NCBI GenBank assembly: GCA_023417785.1
Contig: JAEZEH010000031.1
Location: forward strand, 67,410-131,409
Length of the DNA stretch: 64,000 nt
Reading direction: 5' to 3'
Origin: Bacteroidota bacterium
GTDB taxonomy: Bacteria; Bacteroidota; Bacteroidia; Cytophagales; Cyclobacteriaceae
The stretch's first letter is position 1. Each line of letters opens with the position of its first letter. The translations under genes were made by a program, and so were the position numbers. Of the stretch, positions 16,320-25,402 are shown piece after piece. The notes beneath the pieces were generated by a model, which saw only the letters and a program-made list of their open reading frames with translations, was not told the origin of the DNA and did not search any database.

Positions 16320-17948
16320 CTATTTTCTCACAAGTTTGTACGTGTACTTCCTTCCATTGGCATTGATGCGAAGAAAGTATACGCCAGGAAGAAGATGTGA
16401 AACCTCCGGACTGTAATGATTATTCAACCAGGAAAATTGAGGCGTGGATCTGAATACGCTTTTTCCGTCAGCCGAAATGAGCTCAACTGTGCAGTCCGGC
16501 ATCTCACCCGGATTTTTGGGACGGATGACCAGCGTATCGATCTCTTCGGCAAATGGGTTGGGAAAAACCTCAAAATCATTATTCTGAACTACGGCTTCCA
16601 TGTAGTTTACTACGGCTTGAAAGTGGGGCACACCGTATCCGGTAAGGAAGTCAGGGTTGGCGGATTGGGAAGCAGATTTCCGGATCGCCTCGAGGATTTC
16701 AAGGTTTGTAGCCGAAGGATATTTCTGCAAGACCCCTGCAGCCAGGCTGGTTATGAGTGGTGCAGCCAGCGAAGTTCCGCTGGATCTCCCCAAAGAACCG
16801 GAACTCTCAATGACACTGGTTCCCACGCCGAGCGCGGCCACGTCAGGTTTGAGTCGCTGGTCCGATGTCGGTCCTGTTGAGCTGGAGTTGGCGCGTCTGA
16901 GGTTGGCGTCGACGCTGGCTACGGCAAGTACGTCGTTGGCATCGGCCGGAGCAGTAACGATCTGCCACGAGACGTTACCTTCGTTTCCGGCACTGACCAC
17001 GACAATAATTCCGCGCTCCGCCGCCCATTGCGCGGCCCGCGAAACAACGGTGGTGGTCCCATCCATCTCGCTCTTCAGATAGTCCATCGACGAGTCGTCG
17101 AAATCATAGTAACCCAGAGACGATTGAATGATGTCGGCTCCGGCGCTGTCGGCGCGTTCGGCCGCGAAAAGCCAGTTGTATTCCTCAACCCGGTATTCTG
17201 TCGGAACCTCTTCAGTGACGTATAGCTGATACGATGCCTTATATGCACCACCGGTGAATTCGCCGGGCTGAAATGCCGCGATCACAGAAAACACTTCCGT
17301 GCCGTGGTCGTCATGCTGAAACACGTTATCCGAGTTGTACACGAAATCATGGGATGCCTCAAGATTGATCCTTCCATCCTGAAAGATGTGACTGAACGGT
17401 GAAGTGATGTCAACACCCTCGAATCCGCTGTCGAGAATAGCTATCGTAATCCCTTCGCCACGGATTTCCTGTTCATGCATTTCGTCTAAGCCGATCATGC
17501 TGAGTTGCGCGTCCGTTGCTGTCGATACTTTAGCACCTTTTCTTCGTTCAATGACTTTCACCCGTCCCCGCGCCTGAAGTCTTGCCTGCGGCGCGACCAA
17601 TTCAACGCGATCAACAAATGAAAGTGACTCGATCCCCGGGATAATGTCATCCTCAGCCTGTATCAGAAGACCATTCATCCAGCGCGTCGTGAAAAAAACA
17701 TCAGCACCAAGTGACCGAATTTCTACAACATACTGAGGATTCACCGGCAGGTCCTGCGCGGTGATTTGTACATCATGCTTTACCCGGCGCTGGATTGCAG
17801 CCGGTGACAGGAAGGTCTCCGGTTCGGAGACTGCAAAAGGTGTTCCCGCTTTGTCGTTGAAGAATACCATATAACGATCCTTTTGAGCCCACGCTGCGCC
17901 CGTTACCAATACCAAAAGAATCGTTAAAACGGCGCTACTCCTCACCAT
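16320..17948 (-). CDS. Secreted subtilisin-like serine protease (S8) with T9SS type-A sorting domain
   Basis: A 542-residue extracellular protease. A signal peptide (cut near residue 21) is followed by an inhibitor-like prodomain to about 140. The S8 domain has the catalytic triad Asp173 (IAILDSGFEG), His215 (HDDHGTEVF) and Ser393 (SSGTSLAAP), with oxyanion Asn322 (SAGNEG). The last ~80 residues start at FEVFPNPF and end GVYFLRINANGRKYTYKLVRK, a type-A T9SS C-terminal domain used for secretion and cell-surface attachment. Its start overlaps the end of the upstream lipoprotein gene by 14 bp, so the two are probably co-transcribed. Confidence 0.93.
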   Translation of the reverse strand: MVRSSAVLTILLVLVTGAAWAQKDRYMVFFNDKAGTPFAVSEPETFLSPAAIQRRVKHDVQITAQDLPVNPQYVVEIRSLGADVFFTTRWMNGLLIQAEDDIIPGIESLSFVDRVELVAPQARLQARGRVKVIERRKGAKVSTATDAQLSMIGLDEMHEQEIRGEGITIAILDSGFEGVDITSPFSHIFQDGRINLEASHDFVYNSDNVFQHDDHGTEVFSVIAAFQPGEFTGGAYKASYQLYVTEEVPTEYRVEEYNWLFAAERADSAGADIIQSSLGYYDFDDSSMDYLKSEMDGTTTVVSRAAQWAAERGIIVVVSAGNEGNVSWQIVTAPADANDVLAVASVDANLRRANSSSTGPTSDQRLKPDVAALGVGTSVIESSGSLGRSSGTSLAAPLITSLAAGVLQKYPSATNLEILEAIRKSASQSANPDFLTGYGVPHFQAVVNYMEAVVQNNDFEVFPNPFAEEIDTLVIRPKNPGEMPDCTVELISADGKSVFRSTPQFSWLNNHYSPEVSHLLPGVYFLRINANGRKYTYKLVRK

Positions 17949-18639
17949 GTTCGATAAGACTTTGAGTCAGCATTGTTCCTTCTTCAACCATTTTTTCACC
18001 CAGACAGGCGTCGCGGTTGCAATACTTCAGCTGCACCGTCTCCTTTTCGATCAGACCGATATCCGGAGCATAGACCTCCCGCCGGAAGTCTTTGTACAAA
18101 ATCGGATCTTCTTCGTCTTCCTGCTGAACCACGGCACAATGCGAATAGGTCTGGTCACCTAACTGAACGGATTCATCAACTGAGATGAGCTCGTATTCGT
18201 CGGTGGTATCACCTGTATAAAATTGAGGTATTGTATTATAGGCATTTCCATTCCAGCGTCTCCCCTTCTCCAAAGGAAACTCCAGCACGACATAAGGAAC
18301 GTTTCCCTGCGAGACGATCATTTGATCCTGTCTCTGGAATGCAGACCAGGTTTCGTCGGGTACCCAATTGCTTCCGTCAGTTCGGCGGAACCGGTGGAGT
18401 ATGTACGTTTGTCCACCTTCGTCATTGATAAACGAGTCTGTGGCTATCACCTTAAGGTCATAGTGGAGCGTTTCAGGGGTGGAGAGAGCGAACCGGATTT
18501 CCTCTACGGAATATATCCGATATTGGCCGGCTTTGAGCGGAAAGTAGTTCAGATGGGTGTTACGAGTGCCTGTTTCGTCGGTTTGATCACAAGAACAGGT
18601 CAACAACACTATCACCATCCAGCCGACAAATTTTTTCAC
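17935..18639 (-). CDS. Hypothetical lipoprotein
   Basis: About 234 residues if translation starts at the GTG at 18639 (reading VKKFVGWMVIVLLTCSCDQ), which places a short basic n-region before a lipobox with the lipidated Cys in TCSC. The frame is open to an ATG at 18696, which would give an unusually long polar leader. The mature part is beta-rich (FPLKAGQYRIYSVEEIRF; YILHRFRRTDGSNW; YDLKVIATDSF) and contains a late CNRDACLG cysteine pair. No family was recognised. It overlaps the S8 protease start and is divergent from the TrpF-like gene at 18729. Confidence 0.65.
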   Translation of the reverse strand: MKKFVGWMVIVLLTCSCDQTDETGTRNTHLNYFPLKAGQYRIYSVEEIRFALSTPETLHYDLKVIATDSFINDEGGQTYILHRFRRTDGSNWVPDETWSAFQRQDQMIVSQGNVPYVVLEFPLEKGRRWNGNAYNTIPQFYTGDTTDEYELISVDESVQLGDQTYSHCAVVQQEDEEDPILYKDFRREVYAPDIGLIEKETVQLKYCNRDACLGEKMVEEGTMLTQSLIEHGEE

Positions 18640-18728
18640 TTGCGTCACCGTTACCTTTGATTTTGTTCGCCCTGCTTCGATATTTGAGCGATTCAACGTA
18701 AAGATATTTCTTCTTTTTGATTATTACT

Positions 18729-19298
18729 ATGGCCCTTAAGACACTGGTAAAAGTAGGTAGTATCACAAATCTGAGCGATGCCCGGTATTGTGCGGGGATG
18801 GGGGTTGATTTCCTGGGTTTCAGGGTCGTCGAAGGCCAGCCTGATGCCATTTCCGTGAAAACGTACCAGGAAATCAGAGGATGGATCACCGGCCCTCAGA
18901 TCGTAGCCGAGGTTTACGGGATCAGAAACGCCGAAGAACTGGGCGAAATAATGGAAGGTTTCCGGCCGGACTACCTCGAACTTTCTGTCAAAGAATGGGA
19001 GGCTGTTGGCGGTGGCATCACGGTGCCGTTTATACTTTCCGTGGGCCCGGATGATGAAGTACCCGAAATGGCCACACCACCTGCGTATATTTTGACCAAT
19101 ACGGCCGAAGGATCTGTTACACGGCTCATTCCGGAGTTTGAAATCCTGGCTTCAGTATCAGACCCGGGTGAACTCGATGCTACCCTGTCACTAACCGGCG
19201 TTTCGGGAATCAACCTCACCGGCGGGAAGGAAATCCGGCCCGGGTTGAAACAATACGATCACCTGGCAGACATTCTTGAGGCACTTGAATCGGATTAA
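18729..19298 (+). CDS. Degenerate phosphoribosylanthranilate isomerase (TrpF)-like barrel protein
   Basis: A 189-residue protein related to TrpF by its ends: the N-terminus LKTLVKVGSITNLSDARYC aligns with the family KICGITN...DA motif, and the C-terminus GINLTGGKEIRPGLKQYD matches the phosphate-binding L(S/T)GGxxPGxK motif. The catalytic cysteine of KICG is Gly-Ser here, and the usual FLDxxxG aspartate motif is not seen, so isomerase activity is doubtful. ATG 18729 is chosen over the TTG at 18717. No other trp genes are nearby. It may be a non-catalytic paralogue or have another activity. Confidence 0.7.
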   Translation: MALKTLVKVGSITNLSDARYCAGMGVDFLGFRVVEGQPDAISVKTYQEIRGWITGPQIVAEVYGIRNAEELGEIMEGFRPDYLELSVKEWEAVGGGITVPFILSVGPDDEVPEMATPPAYILTNTAEGSVTRLIPEFEILASVSDPGELDATLSLTGVSGINLTGGKEIRPGLKQYDHLADILEALESD

Positions 19299-19578
19299 CC
19301 ACGATCCCACATCAGAAACAGGAATGATTTCTCTGCGAACCAAAACATAATGACAAGAATCCGATCGCGCAATGTTTGCGTTCGGATAAGCCGGCACTGC
19401 ACTCCATCAATGGCACCGTCCGGTGGCGTTGATGCCTCGGAGAAACAAAGAATGAGGGTAAGATTATGAAAGCATTTCTTCGCTCCCTCTTGCCGCTTTT
19501 CCCTCAATAGAAGACCTTATCCCCTTTTGCTTGAATCTGCCGTTTTATTCCGTTACCTTTTTCAAAAACCCATTACTT

Positions 19579-20157
19579 ATGAAACTGACTCTCTTTACAA
19601 TCATTATTGCCTTATCACTCACCAGTTCGGTTTTCGCGCAGGATGATGCAGCCGTCCTGCTCGCCCTGAAGGCAGCACCGGAAGAATTGCGCGAAGGGGC
19701 TTCCGTTTACAAGTTTGGAAAGAATGGCGACCTGGTTGTAATTCGCCAGGGCACAAACGATCTGGTTTGTCTTGCCGACGACCCTTCGCAAAAAGGTTTA
19801 AACGTTTCTTGCTATCATCGTGATTTAGAGCCTTTTATGAAACGTGGTCGTATACTCAAAGGCGAGGGGAAATCGTTTCAGGAAATCTTCGACCTCCGCG
19901 AAAAGGAAGTCAAGGAAGGCAAGCTCAAAATGCCTAAGGATCCTTCATCATTATATGTTTACACGGCCAAAGACGGCGAGTTCAATCCGCAAACCGGAGA
20001 CGTAACGAAAGGTTATCTGCGTTACGTAATCTACATCCCCTACGCTACTGCAGCAAGCACTGGCCTGCCTCTCGCCCCCAGTGCCCCGGGCATGCCCTGG
20101 ATAATGGATCCCGGCACGCACCGCGCGCATATTATGATCAATCCGCCACAAAATTAA
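19579..20157 (+). CDS. Exported hypothetical protein
   Basis: A 192-residue protein with a clear signal peptide (MKLTLFTIIIALSLTSSVFAQ) that fixes the start at ATG 19579; an upstream TTG at 19531 would add an unlikely leader. The mature part has VLLALKAAPEELREGASVY, a GKNGDLVVIRQGTNDLVCLAD segment, and a C-terminus with PGMPWIMDPGTHRAHIMI. Two cysteines (CLAD, SCYH) may pair. No known family. It lies 6 bp before the amidohydrolase gene on the same strand. Confidence 0.7.
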   Translation: MKLTLFTIIIALSLTSSVFAQDDAAVLLALKAAPEELREGASVYKFGKNGDLVVIRQGTNDLVCLADDPSQKGLNVSCYHRDLEPFMKRGRILKGEGKSFQEIFDLREKEVKEGKLKMPKDPSSLYVYTAKDGEFNPQTGDVTKGYLRYVIYIPYATAASTGLPLAPSAPGMPWIMDPGTHRAHIMINPPQN

Positions 20158-20163
20158 CATGCT

Positions 20164-21528
20164 ATGATCACCAGACGAATACTGATAGTGGTCGCACTGG
20201 TACTAGCCACGCTACCCGTTTTCAGTCAGGGTCCTGAGAGTTCCCATAGCAAACCCATTGTGATAACGAATGTGAATGTTATCACGATGGAGAATGAAGA
20301 AATACTTCAAGGACAAACGGTTGTCATTGAAGATGGAACTATTACTTCAATTGGGAGGAACATCAAACCAAAGCCGAATTCACTGGTAATCGACGCACGC
20401 GGAAAATGGCTGATGCCGGGACTGGCCGAAATGCACGCGCACGTGCCACCTGTCGACGACCTTGAGCCGATGAAGAAAGTGCTTACCCTCTTCGCTGCCA
20501 ACGGTATCACTACTATTCGCGGCATGCTGGGGCACGCGCGACACCTCGAGTTACGAACAATGCTGGAAAAGGGCGAAATCATGGGACCGCGGTTTTACAC
20601 CACAGGTCCGTCTTTCAACGGAATGAGCGTGACCTCTCCGGGTGCAGGTGCGCAAATGGTGCAGCGGCAAAAAAGTCAGGGCTACGACTACCTCAAACTC
20701 CACCCTGGTCTGACCAGACCGAAGTTCGACTCAATCGCGATAACGGCTAAGAGGGTCGGGATACCGTTCGTCGGGCATGTTTCATTTGGTGTTGGTATCT
20801 GGCGTGCGATCGAGTCTGGCTACTCGAGTATCGATCACCTCGATGGTTTTATTGAAGGGTTGGTACCTGGTATTGAGCGCAGGATGGAACAGGAAGCCGG
20901 ATTGTTCGGGATGTTTGTAGCTCACGAGGCTGACACCACCCAGATCCCGAAATTGATGAAGGCATTGAAGGCTAAAAACATCTGGGTGGTCCCAACTCAA
21001 GCGTTGGCGGAGCGTTGGTTTTCGCCCGACTTCAAAGCGGAAGACTTCAGAAATGACCCTCATGCCCGATACATGAACTCCGAGGTTGTGGACCAGTGGA
21101 TTAACAGCAAAAAGAACCTCGTCAGCAATCCTCAATATAACCGGGAGCGGATCCGGAGCTTTATATCGTTACGGAGAAAACTTATAAAGGCTTGTCAGGA
21201 TTACGAAGTGGGTTTACTTCTTGGTTGTGATGCCCCACAGGTATTCAATGTACCCGGATTCTCAACCCATCAGGAACTGGTCTATCTTGTCAGGGCCGGA
21301 CTTACACCATTTGAAGCACTACGGACAGGTACCGTAAACGTTGCAACGTATCTCAACATCCCCAATGCCGGAGTAATCAGAGCCGGTGCGGTAGCCGATC
21401 TCATTCTTGTTGGAGGAAATCCGCTTGAAAACATCGAGGAAACCCAAAACGTGGAAGGTGTGATTCTCAAAGGAACATGGCTTTCTAAAGAATACCTTGC
21501 CGGCGAACTGAAAAAATTGACGCCATAA
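20164..21528 (+). CDS. Secreted amidohydrolase-family protein
   Basis: A 454-residue metal-dependent hydrolase. A signal peptide (MITRRILIVVALVLATLPVFSQ) sends it out of the cytoplasm. The amidohydrolase fold is shown by the small beta-sandwich segment VITNVNVITM...VVIEDGTITSIG, the metal-binding MPGLAEMHAHVPP, a candidate bridging lysine in YDYLKLHPGL, FVGHVSF and IDHLDGF histidines, and LLLGCDAPQ with the catalytic Asp. The imidazolonepropionase-like ending NPLENIEETQNVEGVILKG is typical. Substrate is unknown; secreted relatives act on peptides or cyclic amides. Confidence 0.88.
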   Translation: MITRRILIVVALVLATLPVFSQGPESSHSKPIVITNVNVITMENEEILQGQTVVIEDGTITSIGRNIKPKPNSLVIDARGKWLMPGLAEMHAHVPPVDDLEPMKKVLTLFAANGITTIRGMLGHARHLELRTMLEKGEIMGPRFYTTGPSFNGMSVTSPGAGAQMVQRQKSQGYDYLKLHPGLTRPKFDSIAITAKRVGIPFVGHVSFGVGIWRAIESGYSSIDHLDGFIEGLVPGIERRMEQEAGLFGMFVAHEADTTQIPKLMKALKAKNIWVVPTQALAERWFSPDFKAEDFRNDPHARYMNSEVVDQWINSKKNLVSNPQYNRERIRSFISLRRKLIKACQDYEVGLLLGCDAPQVFNVPGFSTHQELVYLVRAGLTPFEALRTGTVNVATYLNIPNAGVIRAGAVADLILVGGNPLENIEETQNVEGVILKGTWLSKEYLAGELKKLTP

Positions 21529-21617
21529 GGGGAATTCCCTGAACGTTCTTGAGCAGTTGCTTCGTGTTTTCTTTCAGGCATGTGTTTTATCGTTTTGGCA
21601 GCAAAAACAACCTGAAT

Positions 21618-22670
21618 ATGGCAAACGAAAATAAACATGGTAAACCCGATGTGTTCTCAGTAGCAACCGGTGTATGGGGAAAGAAAGATCTCTTTGTAAA
21701 CTATTATTTTATCCAGGATCAGAATACCCAGGACTGGGCTCTGGTCGATGCTGGATTAAAATGGTCAGCGGCAAGGATAAAGGCAACTGCCACCGAGTTG
21801 TTTGGCAACAAGCCGCCCATGTGTATCATCCTGACGCACGGACACTTTGATCATGTTGGTTCGCTTGCCACGCTCGCCACGTATTGGAACGTTCCCATTT
21901 ATGCGCATCCGCTGGAACTTCCGTATCTCACGGGCAAATCTTCGTATCCGCCGGCCGACCCAACCGTAGGTGGCGGTATGATGGCTACGATGTCGTGGAT
22001 GTATCCCGTCGGCCCTATCGACGTTCACGAACAAATTCAGGCGTTGCCCCTGGATAACAGCATTCCCGGCTTTGCAGGATGGAAGTATATTCACACCCCC
22101 GGACATTCTCCCGGGCACATAAGCCTCTTCCGCGAAAGCGATAAAACGCTCATTGCGGGCGACGCTTTTGTCACTACCAAGGCTGAATCAGCGCTTAATG
22201 CACTTTCATACCGGAAGCACCTTTCCGGCCCGCCAAAATATTTCACGTGCAACTGGGCTTCGGCTAAGATCTCGGTTCTGAAACTGGCGGCCCTGGATCC
22301 GGAGATCGTCGCTACTGGTCATGGACATCCCATGTACGGGGAAGAAATGAGGAACGCCCTGCACCGGCTTTCACGCCGATTCGATGAGCTGGCTCAACCG
22401 GTATCAGGACGTTATGTAAACGAACCAGCTGTAACGGATGAGACGGGTGTTCTTTATTTACCTGCCCGCCAGGAAACAGTGCCCACCGCACTCCGGATTG
22501 TCGGTATCACGCTGGCTGTTGCGTCACTCGGTTATATTATTTACAGCCAGCTGAGGAAACGCCCCGAAATTGCGGAAGGAATCAGGAACAAAGGCCGGGA
22601 AATGGCTGAAAAGATTGGAAGCCTGAAGGACAAGGCGTTGAAGAAGGAGCCGGTTTCTTCGTATAGATGA
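21618..22670 (+). CDS. MBL-fold metallo-hydrolase with C-terminal membrane anchor
   Basis: A 350-residue protein starting MANENKHGKPDVFS (ATG 21618; the open frame from 21549 is not protein-like). The metallo-beta-lactamase fold is shown by LTHGHFDHVGSL (HxHxDH zinc motif), HTPGHSPGHISLF and LIAGDAFVT, and the distal ATGHGHPMYG. After the domain a single hydrophobic helix (IVGITLAVASLGYIIYSQLRK, about residues 295-315) precedes a highly basic tail. The N-terminus lacks a signal peptide, so the tail probably anchors the enzyme to the inner membrane. The substrate is unknown. Confidence 0.85.
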   Translation: MANENKHGKPDVFSVATGVWGKKDLFVNYYFIQDQNTQDWALVDAGLKWSAARIKATATELFGNKPPMCIILTHGHFDHVGSLATLATYWNVPIYAHPLELPYLTGKSSYPPADPTVGGGMMATMSWMYPVGPIDVHEQIQALPLDNSIPGFAGWKYIHTPGHSPGHISLFRESDKTLIAGDAFVTTKAESALNALSYRKHLSGPPKYFTCNWASAKISVLKLAALDPEIVATGHGHPMYGEEMRNALHRLSRRFDELAQPVSGRYVNEPAVTDETGVLYLPARQETVPTALRIVGITLAVASLGYIIYSQLRKRPEIAEGIRNKGREMAEKIGSLKDKALKKEPVSSYR

Positions 22671-22973
22671 TCAATTGATTGCAAGAAGGAGGTTTACTGT
22701 GTTTTGAGATAGCCTGCCTGAAGTAGAGTGTATGGCGACGAATAGTTGCCTGTTACCAGTATACCGGTTGCCGGACTGATAATAACCACGGGTACCTGGC
22801 AACTGGTAATTCCCACCGGCAACAGGCAACAGCCAACAGGTAACCGGCAACAGGTAACCGGCAACAGGCAACAGGCAACAGGCAACAGGCAACAGGCAAC
22901 AGGCAACAGGCAAACCGGCAACAGGAATCTTGTAACCGGCAACCGGCAACAATTACCCGGTAACCAGCCACCC
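22671..22973. other. Gene-free gap between convergent genes, filled by heptamer array
   Basis: A 303-bp gap between the MBL-fold gene (plus) and the subunit-3-like gene (minus). Its central and right parts are a CAGGCAA-type tandem array. The first ~70 bp show nothing recognisable. Open frames here (22671-22952, 22694-23071, 22753-23022 minus; 22746-23048 plus) only translate the repeat. Confidence 0.7.
22745..22970. repeat. Heptanucleotide tandem array (CAGGCAA)n with variants
   Basis: Seven perfect consecutive copies of CAGGCAA lie at about 22865-22913, flanked by variant heptamers (CCGGCAA, CAGGTAA, CAGCCAA) in the same register and more scattered copies (GTTGCC, GGTAAC) out to both edges. 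The period of seven does not preserve a codon frame. It ends 4 bp from the stop codon of the gene at 22974. Confidence 0.9.
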
Positions 22974-23555
22974 CTACGTCGCCCACGTCTTCCCATTCCC
23001 AGCCTCTTCCAATGGAACACACCCCTTGTATGCTCCCGGAACTGGTGAATATTGAAGGACCTGTGTCGCACCCGCCTCTGAGGTAAAGAATCCCAGCATG
23101 GTCAACTCCTTTGCCATCAGAATGAACGGGCGTTGCTGTCGGGGGTCCGCCTGATGGGCTTCGATGGCCTCTTTGTGCATTTTGTTTACGAAGGACACTT
23201 TGTCCTCTGCATCAAGCTTAATGAACGGATCGCCTAATTCCGCTTCGGCCTTATCATTAAAAGCTTGAAGGGCATCGGTAAACTTCTGTTGTTCCTCCGG
23301 TGAATACACATCCTTGAGCATTTTGTCAATAAAACCGGGTACGCCCGCGTCTTTGGCGCCAGGAGTATCCGTCTTCGGAATGATAATCTCGGCTACATCG
23401 GAGATCAACGCACCCTGTTCTTTGGAGAGGAATTCCGGCTGCCAGTTGATCTGCGGTTCAGCCTTACACCCTTGAAGAACGCCAAGCATGGCGGGCGCCG
23501 AAACAGCGCCACCCATCAGGAATGCCGTGCGGCGAAGTGCTTCTCTTCTATTCAT
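22974..23555 (-). CDS. Gluconate 2-dehydrogenase subunit 3-like protein
   Basis: A 193-residue exported protein with a twin-arginine-like leader (NRREALRRTAFLMGG) and then a lipobox-like GVLQGCKA. The body matches the gluconate 2-dehydrogenase subunit 3 family: ALISDVAEIIIPKTDTPGAKDAGVP, FIDKMLKDVYSPEEQQKF, then FILMAKELTMLGFFTSEAGAT. In the family it is the small subunit that accompanies a GMC flavoprotein, probably exported together through the Tat pathway. It lies 31 bp upstream of the flavoprotein's stop on the same strand, as expected for a two-gene operon (this gene downstream). Confidence 0.9.
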   Translation of the reverse strand: MNRREALRRTAFLMGGAVSAPAMLGVLQGCKAEPQINWQPEFLSKEQGALISDVAEIIIPKTDTPGAKDAGVPGFIDKMLKDVYSPEEQQKFTDALQAFNDKAEAELGDPFIKLDAEDKVSFVNKMHKEAIEAHQADPRQQRPFILMAKELTMLGFFTSEAGATQVLQYSPVPGAYKGCVPLEEAGNGKTWAT

Positions 23556-23586
23556 ATCCGTTTGGTTTTCTGATTATTAGGTTATA

Positions 23587-25290
23587 TTAGATATTCTGGC
23601 GCTTCAACTCCTTAACGGCGAAGTCACAAGCTCGGGCCGTCAGCGCCATGTACGTTAAGGATGGATTCTGGCACGCTGCCGAAGTCATTGCGGAACCATC
23701 CGTAACGAAAACATTCTTGCATGCATGCACCTGGTTCCATTTGTTAAGAACCGACGTTTTTGGATCCCTGCCCATGCGGGCAGTTCCCATTTCGTGGATA
23801 CCAAGACCAATACCAATCTCCCGGTCAAAGGTGACCACATTCTTATACCCTGCTGCATCGAGCATTTCGGCCGCGTCGTTGGCCATATCCTTCCGCATCT
23901 TCAATTCATTCTCTCTCAAAACAGCATCAAATGTCAGGGTTGGCAGGCCGTACTTGTCTTTGACGTCCTTATTGAGTTTTACATGATTTTCGTGATATGG
24001 CAGAATTTCACCAAACCCGCCCATGCCAATCGTCCACTTACCTGGTCTGCCTATGGCTTCCTTCAAGTCAGCACCGATGTTGAGTTCAGCCACCATCCTG
24101 GTCCAGCCTTCGCGACTTGCGCCGCCCTGATAGCCAAAGCCCCGGATGTAATCGCGTTTGTCATTTCCAATGTTCCGGTACCTTGGTATGTAAAATCCGT
24201 TGGCTCTTCTTCCCGAATAGTATTGTTCCTCGAACCCGTCGACCTGGGCGCTGGCGCCTACGGAAAGGTGGTGATCCATGATATTGCAACCCAGCTCGCC
24301 ACTGTCGTTTCCAAACCCGTTGGGAAACCTGTTCGACACTGAGTTCAACATAATAAACGTTGACCCGAAAGTGGAGGCACAAAGGAAGATCACTTTTGCG
24401 AAGTAGTCTGTCTGTTCACCGGATTCGGCATCGAGAACCCGGACACCGGTAGCTTTGTTTTTGGCTTCGTCGTAAATTAATTCATATACAATGGAATTGG
24501 GACGCAGTGTCATATTACCGGTCTTTTCTGCGGCGGGAAGTGTGCCGGAGTTGCTGCTGAAATATCCCCCGTAGGGGCATCCGCGACTACAAAGGTTCCG
24601 GTACTGGCAAGTTCCCCGCAACGGACTGTGAGGTAGCGGCGCGGTGGCATTCGCGGTGCGGCCAATGGTGAGTGCACGCTTGAAGCGGTTCGCCATTTTG
24701 CCCTTGAGATCCAGTTCGACGCAGTTTAACTCCATAGGCGGAAGAAACTTTCCATCAGGGAGTTGCTCCAGTCCATCCGCGTTTCCGCTCACGCCAACGA
24801 ATGTTTCCACGTAGTCGTACCAAGGGGCCAGCTCCTTGTAGCGTAAGGGCCAGTCAACCGCAATACCATCTTTGGCATTAGCCTCGAAATCCAGGTCGCC
24901 TAGGCGGTAACTTTGACGACCCCACATTATCGAGCGACCTCCAACGTGATAACCACGCATCCAGTCGAAGCGGTTTACCTCTGTGTAGGGGTTCTCGAGA
25001 TCATTGACAAACCAATGTTTCGTAGCCTGACTAACGGTGTAGCCTGTGCGGGCTTGTTTGAATTGCTGTTTCAAATCTTCCTGAGTTGCCCGCCCCGCAT
25101 AGGGAAAATCCCAGGGATCTTTGGTTGCCGTGGGGTAATCAGGGTGATTTACCATTCTTCCACGTTCCAGCACCAGCGTCTTCAATCCCTTTTCCGTGAG
25201 CTCTTTCGCAGCCCATCCTCCGCTTATTCCCGTCCCGACCACAATGGCGTCGTACGTATTCTTCTTTTCGGCGTCCGTGTTGAGATTCAT
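23587..25290 (-). CDS. GMC-family FAD-dependent oxidoreductase
   Basis: A 567-residue flavoprotein of the glucose-methanol-choline family, large subunit of a gluconate/sorbose-type dehydrogenase. It has the FAD-binding N-terminus DAIVVGTGISGGWAAKEL, HVGGRSIMWGRQSYR, and the active-site region GIHEMGTARMGRDPKT with the catalytic His. NVFVTDGSAMTSAACQNPS completes it. The central CQYRNLCSRGCPYGG cysteine cluster is typical of the periplasmic subset. The protein itself has no signal peptide; it would be exported with the Tat-signal subunit encoded downstream. The substrate sugar or polyol is unknown. Confidence 0.93.
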   Translation of the reverse strand: MNLNTDAEKKNTYDAIVVGTGISGGWAAKELTEKGLKTLVLERGRMVNHPDYPTATKDPWDFPYAGRATQEDLKQQFKQARTGYTVSQATKHWFVNDLENPYTEVNRFDWMRGYHVGGRSIMWGRQSYRLGDLDFEANAKDGIAVDWPLRYKELAPWYDYVETFVGVSGNADGLEQLPDGKFLPPMELNCVELDLKGKMANRFKRALTIGRTANATAPLPHSPLRGTCQYRNLCSRGCPYGGYFSSNSGTLPAAEKTGNMTLRPNSIVYELIYDEAKNKATGVRVLDAESGEQTDYFAKVIFLCASTFGSTFIMLNSVSNRFPNGFGNDSGELGCNIMDHHLSVGASAQVDGFEEQYYSGRRANGFYIPRYRNIGNDKRDYIRGFGYQGGASREGWTRMVAELNIGADLKEAIGRPGKWTIGMGGFGEILPYHENHVKLNKDVKDKYGLPTLTFDAVLRENELKMRKDMANDAAEMLDAAGYKNVVTFDREIGIGLGIHEMGTARMGRDPKTSVLNKWNQVHACKNVFVTDGSAMTSAACQNPSLTYMALTARACDFAVKELKRQNI

Positions 25291-25402
25291 GAATCAAATT
25301 TTATTGCAAAAAGTTAAAAATCTGACAAAAACAATTTCGCAATTTATACCAGCGGCGAAATTTTCGAAGCTGATGTAAGATAATCGTCATGATGCCACGA
25401 GC

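Noticed and set aside
22745..22970. Possible CRISPR array
   Set aside because: The period is 7 bp without unique spacers, and no cas genes are present.
22671..23071. Several open frames translating the heptamer array (LLPVACC-type proteins)
   Set aside because: They only read the 7-bp repeat in different frames, have no start context and overlap the real dehydrogenase subunit gene.
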